Shown here piece after piece: positions 6,237 through 8,400 of a stretch of 8,400 nucleotides of DNA. The notes beneath the pieces are model-generated. The model saw nothing but the letters and a program-made list of their open reading frames with translations. It was not told where the DNA came from and did not search any database. The translations under genes were made by a program, and so were the position numbers. This DNA is from an uncultured Kiritimatiellota bacterium (GTDB taxonomy: Bacteria; Verrucomicrobiota; Kiritimatiellia; RFP12; UBA1067): assembly GCA_934667295.1 (NCBI GenBank), contig CAKULR010000068.1:1-8400 (forward strand), written 5' to 3'. Within the stretch, counting starts at the first letter, position 1, and every line of letters begins with the position of its first letter.

Positions 6237-6242
6237 GAGGAG
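6237..6242 (+). promoter_or_regulatory. Ribosome binding site GAGGAG deciding between ATG 6244 and ATG 6250
   Basis: GAGGAG ends 1 nt before ATG 6244 but 7 nt before the in-frame ATG 6250, so the second ATG is favoured. It lies in the 26-nt spacer after the fusion gene, the only true gap inside the operon. Confidence 0.7.
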
Positions 6243-6249
6243 AATGGAC

Positions 6250-7044
6250 ATGGCGGAAGAACGGGTCAATGTGCTTTGCGCGAAGTGGGGGACGAAATAT
6301 CCGGCGTACTACGTGAACCGCCTCTACGCGGGGGTGGCGAAGTGGCTCGCGCGCCCGTTCCGGTTCGTCTGCGCGACGAACGAGCCGGAGGGCATCCGGC
6401 CGGAAGTCGAATGCGTGGCGCTCGATCCGGACCCCCATGTCAAGAACCGGAACTGGCCGAACATCCACGCGAAGCTCACGTTCTTCCGGCGCGGCTTCGC
6501 GCAGCTGTCGGGCCCGACGCTGTTCTTCGACGTCGACGTGCTCGTCACGGGTCCGCTTGACCGGTTCTTTTTGTACAGGCCGGGCGACTTCTGCATCATC
6601 CACAACTGGGTCGAGCGGAGGAAGGCCCTCTTCCGGCGTCCGCCCATCGGCAATTCGTCCTGTTTCCGCTTCGACGCGGGGACGGACGCGGCGCACGGGG
6701 TCTACGAGTCGTTCCTGCGGGACAAGGAGGATCCGGCGCTCGACTGGTATTTCCGCAAGGGGTCCCAGAAGTTCCAGACGCGCGCGATGTTCGAGCGGGG
6801 GAACGTCTCCTGGTGGCCGGAGGAGTGGGTCTGTTCGTTCAAGCGGCAGTGCGTGCCGCTCTGGCCCCTCAATCGGTTCCTTGTTCCGCGCCGCCCGAGG
6901 GGCCCGAGCGTGATCGCCTTCCACGGCAATCCCGACATCCCCGAGGCGATTGACGGGTTCTTCACGCACAAGGGCGAGAAGATTCCCCAGCATCTCACCT
7001 GCCTGCCCACGCCGTGGGTGAAGGAACTCTGGGAAAATCCGTAA
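6250..7044 (+). CDS. Glycosyltransferase, GT-A fold with DxD (GT8-like)
   Basis: Likely cytoplasmic nucleotide-sugar-dependent glycosyltransferase for the same glycolipid; 264 residues. It opens with VNVLCAKWGTKYPAYYVNRLY, a beta strand and helix typical of this fold. NWPNIHAKLTFFRR (68-81, K75) precedes LFFDVDVLVTGPLD, where D94-V95-D96 is the metal-binding DxD motif. A later VIAFHGNPDIP block has H225-G226, in the place where GT8-type enzymes keep a metal-liganding histidine. An aromatic, basic stretch near the C-terminus may contact membrane or lipid acceptor. No signal peptide. ATG 6250 is chosen by ribosome binding site spacing; ATG 6244 would add only MD. Its TAA overlaps the next ATG by one base (TAATG), a typical reinitiation junction. 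The GT-A class is well supported; family number and sugar are not. Confidence 0.85.
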   Translation: MAEERVNVLCAKWGTKYPAYYVNRLYAGVAKWLARPFRFVCATNEPEGIRPEVECVALDPDPHVKNRNWPNIHAKLTFFRRGFAQLSGPTLFFDVDVLVTGPLDRFFLYRPGDFCIIHNWVERRKALFRRPPIGNSSCFRFDAGTDAAHGVYESFLRDKEDPALDWYFRKGSQKFQTRAMFERGNVSWWPEEWVCSFKRQCVPLWPLNRFLVPRRPRGPSVIAFHGNPDIPEAIDGFFTHKGEKIPQHLTCLPTPWVKELWENP

Positions 7045-8400
7045 TGGCCGCATCGGAACTGCACCTGTTCGTCCTCTGGGAGAAGGCGCGCCGCGTGGAG
7101 GCGCGCATCCTGGCGGACCTCGCCCGCGAGATGCCGGTCGTCTGGCAGGGCGAAATGGCGTTTCGCGGCGACGCGGCGGCGGCCTACGAGGCGTTCTACG
7201 GCGTGCGACGGCCCGTCAACGGCGCGGTCAAGGTCAGGAAGTGCGGCGGCGGGCGCTTCCGCGTGGTCATCGTGCGGGACGACGATCCGCACTCTGGCCA
7301 ACGCCTCGCCCGCGCCAACAAGTACTACGAGGCGAACGAACGGATGTACGACCTCAAGGCGCGCTACCGGGAGTGGGCGGGGCGCAAACACCGCGTCCAC
7401 GGCACCACGGACCGGGGCGAGTTCGCGCGGGATGTCTGGCTGCTGACGGGCCACACGGCGGAGGAGTGGGCGCGGGGTGTTCCCGACGGCATCGCCCTCA
7501 ACCTGCCCGCCCAGGCCCGGTGGAGCCTTGCGCTGGAGGGTCCGGGCGCCGCCCTCGGCCTGACGGACTGCCGCGTGATGCTGGAGGGGAAGTACATCAA
7601 CGACGTCTTCTACACGGGGCGGTTCCGGGGGCGTCCCTGCGTGGTGAAGTGCTCCACGAAGTGCCCGTGGTCGATCGGGAACGAGTACCGCACGGCGAGC
7701 CGTCTCTTCGCGCGGGTGCCGCAGGTCGTCGCGGAACCGCTCGCCGTCCAGGCCGAACCGGCGTTCGTGGTGACCGCGCGCGAAGGGCCGTCCCTGACGA
7801 CGCTGCTTGCGCAGGGGATTTCGGCGGACCAGGCGGATGCGTTCGCCGGGGACATCCGCGACCTGGCCCATGCGCTGCGGGAGACAGGGGTGGTCCACCG
7901 CGACCTCTTTTCGGACAACCTGCTCCTCGGCGCCGACGGGCATCTCAAGGCGATCGACTGGCAGCTCGCCATCGACCGGCACGCCTACCGCGAGGATCCG
8001 TGGGTGGCGAAGAACTGGAAGTTCCGCTACGTCGTCTTCGGCGTCAACCGCGAACTCGGCCTGGGCGTCTGGAACGACGCGCATGCGCTCGGGAAGATCC
8101 TCGCGCGCTTCCCGCAGACCGAACGGGTGCGGGCCGTCGCGACGGAACTGTCCGCCCTTGCGCCGGAAATGGCCTTCGCCGCGCCGCCAAGGGGGGGCGA
8201 CCGGCTGCGCCTCTGGCTCTACGGCTGTTCGCTGCGCCTCCAGATGGTCCTGCGCGGACGGAACCACCGCAAGTACGCGCAGCTCGAACGCCGTTGGCGG
8301 ACCGTGCGGGGAACGTACGCGGGCGGTGCGTCCTGCCAATCCCCAACCCCCAATCCCCAATCCCAAACCCCAAATCTGCTATCATGCGCGGCATGGAGAA
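7044..8400 (+). CDS. Kinase-like protein (lipopolysaccharide/sugar kinase type) with an uncharacterised N-terminal domain; 3' end beyond window
   Basis: At least 452 residues; no stop codon before the window edge. Residues 1-150 form a domain I cannot name, starting LHLFVLWEKARRVEARIL and containing VHGTTDRGEFARDVWLL (H119, D130), which looks like a catalytic or binding block. Residues about 180-330 are protein-kinase-like: VVK with K202, a helix glutamate E214, the hinge-like GPSLTTLL, the catalytic loop HRDLFSDN (H285, D287, N292), and IDWQ (D305) replacing DFG. Such short atypical kinases include WaaP/Kdo-kinase-type enzymes that phosphorylate LPS core sugars, which suits the operon, but small-molecule or protein targets are possible. 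The ATG overlaps the preceding TAA by one base. Residues from 431 on are encoded by heptamer repeats (low-complexity P/Q/N/S/T), so the ancestral C-terminus probably ended near 430. A G7 run lies at 8191-8197. Confidence 0.8.
   Translation, partial: MAASELHLFVLWEKARRVEARILADLAREMPVVWQGEMAFRGDAAAAYEAFYGVRRPVNGAVKVRKCGGGRFRVVIVRDDDPHSGQRLARANKYYEANERMYDLKARYREWAGRKHRVHGTTDRGEFARDVWLLTGHTAEEWARGVPDGIALNLPAQARWSLALEGPGAALGLTDCRVMLEGKYINDVFYTGRFRGRPCVVKCSTKCPWSIGNEYRTASRLFARVPQVVAEPLAVQAEPAFVVTAREGPSLTTLLAQGISADQADAFAGDIRDLAHALRETGVVHRDLFSDNLLLGADGHLKAIDWQLAIDRHAYREDPWVAKNWKFRYVVFGVNRELGLGVWNDAHALGKILARFPQTERVRAVATELSALAPEMAFAAPPRGGDRLRLWLYGCSLRLQMVLRGRNHRKYAQLERRWRTVRGTYAGGASCQSPTPNPQSQTPNLLSCAAWR
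8334..8375. repeat. Six-unit heptamer tandem array, CCCCAAY type
   Basis: Consecutive 7-mers read TGCCAAT, CCCCAAC, CCCCAAT, CCCCAAT, CCCAAAC, CCCAAAT: a perfect centre with decayed ends. The complementary strand has regularly spaced runs of three to five G and could form a G-quadruplex. It resembles the CCCCART short tandem repeats (STRR1) described in cyanobacteria, recalled from memory. It is read as the kinase C-terminus, yet lies directly upstream of a -10 box and probable start codon, so it may have been inserted between genes or into the kinase 3' end. Confidence 0.85.
8377..8385 (+). promoter_or_regulatory. Extended -10 promoter (TGC-TATCAT) of the next gene
   Basis: TATCAT (8380-8385) with TGC in front reproduces the arrangement at 1840-1848. 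It ends 7 nt before ATG 8393, predicting a leaderless or nearly leaderless transcript. No -35 box is recognisable in the heptamer array upstream. It would overlap the kinase frame, which remains open here. Confidence 0.5.
8393..8400 (+). CDS. Probable start of the next gene (only the first codons visible)
   Basis: ATG GAG AA begins 7 nt after the TATCAT box, the same geometry as the acyltransferase gene. An in-frame ATG at 8384 overlaps the -10 box and is less likely. With under three codons visible, no product can be named. Confidence 0.35.

Noticed and set aside
6224..6249. Promoter between the fusion gene and the GT-A gene
   Set aside because: The 26-nt gap holds a good ribosome binding site but no TGnTATNNT-type box, so readthrough within the operon is simpler.
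6058..7053. 331-codon open frame on the minus strand
   Set aside because: Antisense to the end of the fusion gene and the GT-A gene; no motifs seen.
6702..8366. 554-codon open frame on the minus strand
   Set aside because: It lies antisense to the DxD glycosyltransferase and the kinase, both with clear motifs. Long antisense frames are expected at this GC content, and its translation has no recognisable domain.

Overview
The window is a GC-rich (by eye, high 60s per cent), densely packed bacterial segment with every gene on the + strand. It holds the 3' part of a housekeeping DNA-repair gene, then an intergenic region with an elaborate hairpin array, then a tightly coupled envelope-glycolipid operon that runs off the right edge. 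The lipid A-type acyltransferase points to a Gram-negative (diderm) organism. The GC content, the extended -10 boxes set almost on the start codon, the hairpin-rich intergenic element and the heptamer repeat are what I would expect from an uncultured member of the PVC superphylum, possibly Kiritimatiellota. That placement is an inference with no marker gene behind it.

Layout. 1-1665: C-terminal 554 residues of Mfd, the transcription-repair coupling factor; the gene starts left of the window. 1666-1857: intergenic, with three related hairpins (two of them covarying), an outer inverted repeat whose arm is repeated once more, a Shine-Dalgarno-like AGGAGGA and an extended -10 box. 1858-2898: LpxL/HtrB-like acyltransferase. 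2895-3929: CgeB-like glycosyltransferase. 3926-6223: a 765-residue three-part protein (ParB/sulfiredoxin-like N-terminus, about seven membrane segments, phytase-esterase-like C-terminus). 6250-7044: DxD glycosyltransferase. 7044-8400+: kinase-like protein with an uncharacterised N-terminal domain, whose frame stays open to the window edge. Near the right end, CCCCAAY-type heptamers are read as the kinase's C-terminus and are followed by a second extended -10 box and the probable start of another gene.

How the genes work together. Junctions of 4 nt overlap, 4 nt overlap, 26 nt gap and 1 nt overlap imply one operon with translational coupling. The set (acyl transfer, two sugar transfers, one phosphotransfer-type protein, one membrane protein with a possible periplasmic phosphoesterase) fits assembly and phosphate decoration of a lipid A/LPS-core-like glycolipid. 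The most unusual items are the three-part fusion protein, whose predicted topology is self-consistent, and the covarying hairpin array. No RNA genes, CRISPR arrays, transposases or phage genes were seen.
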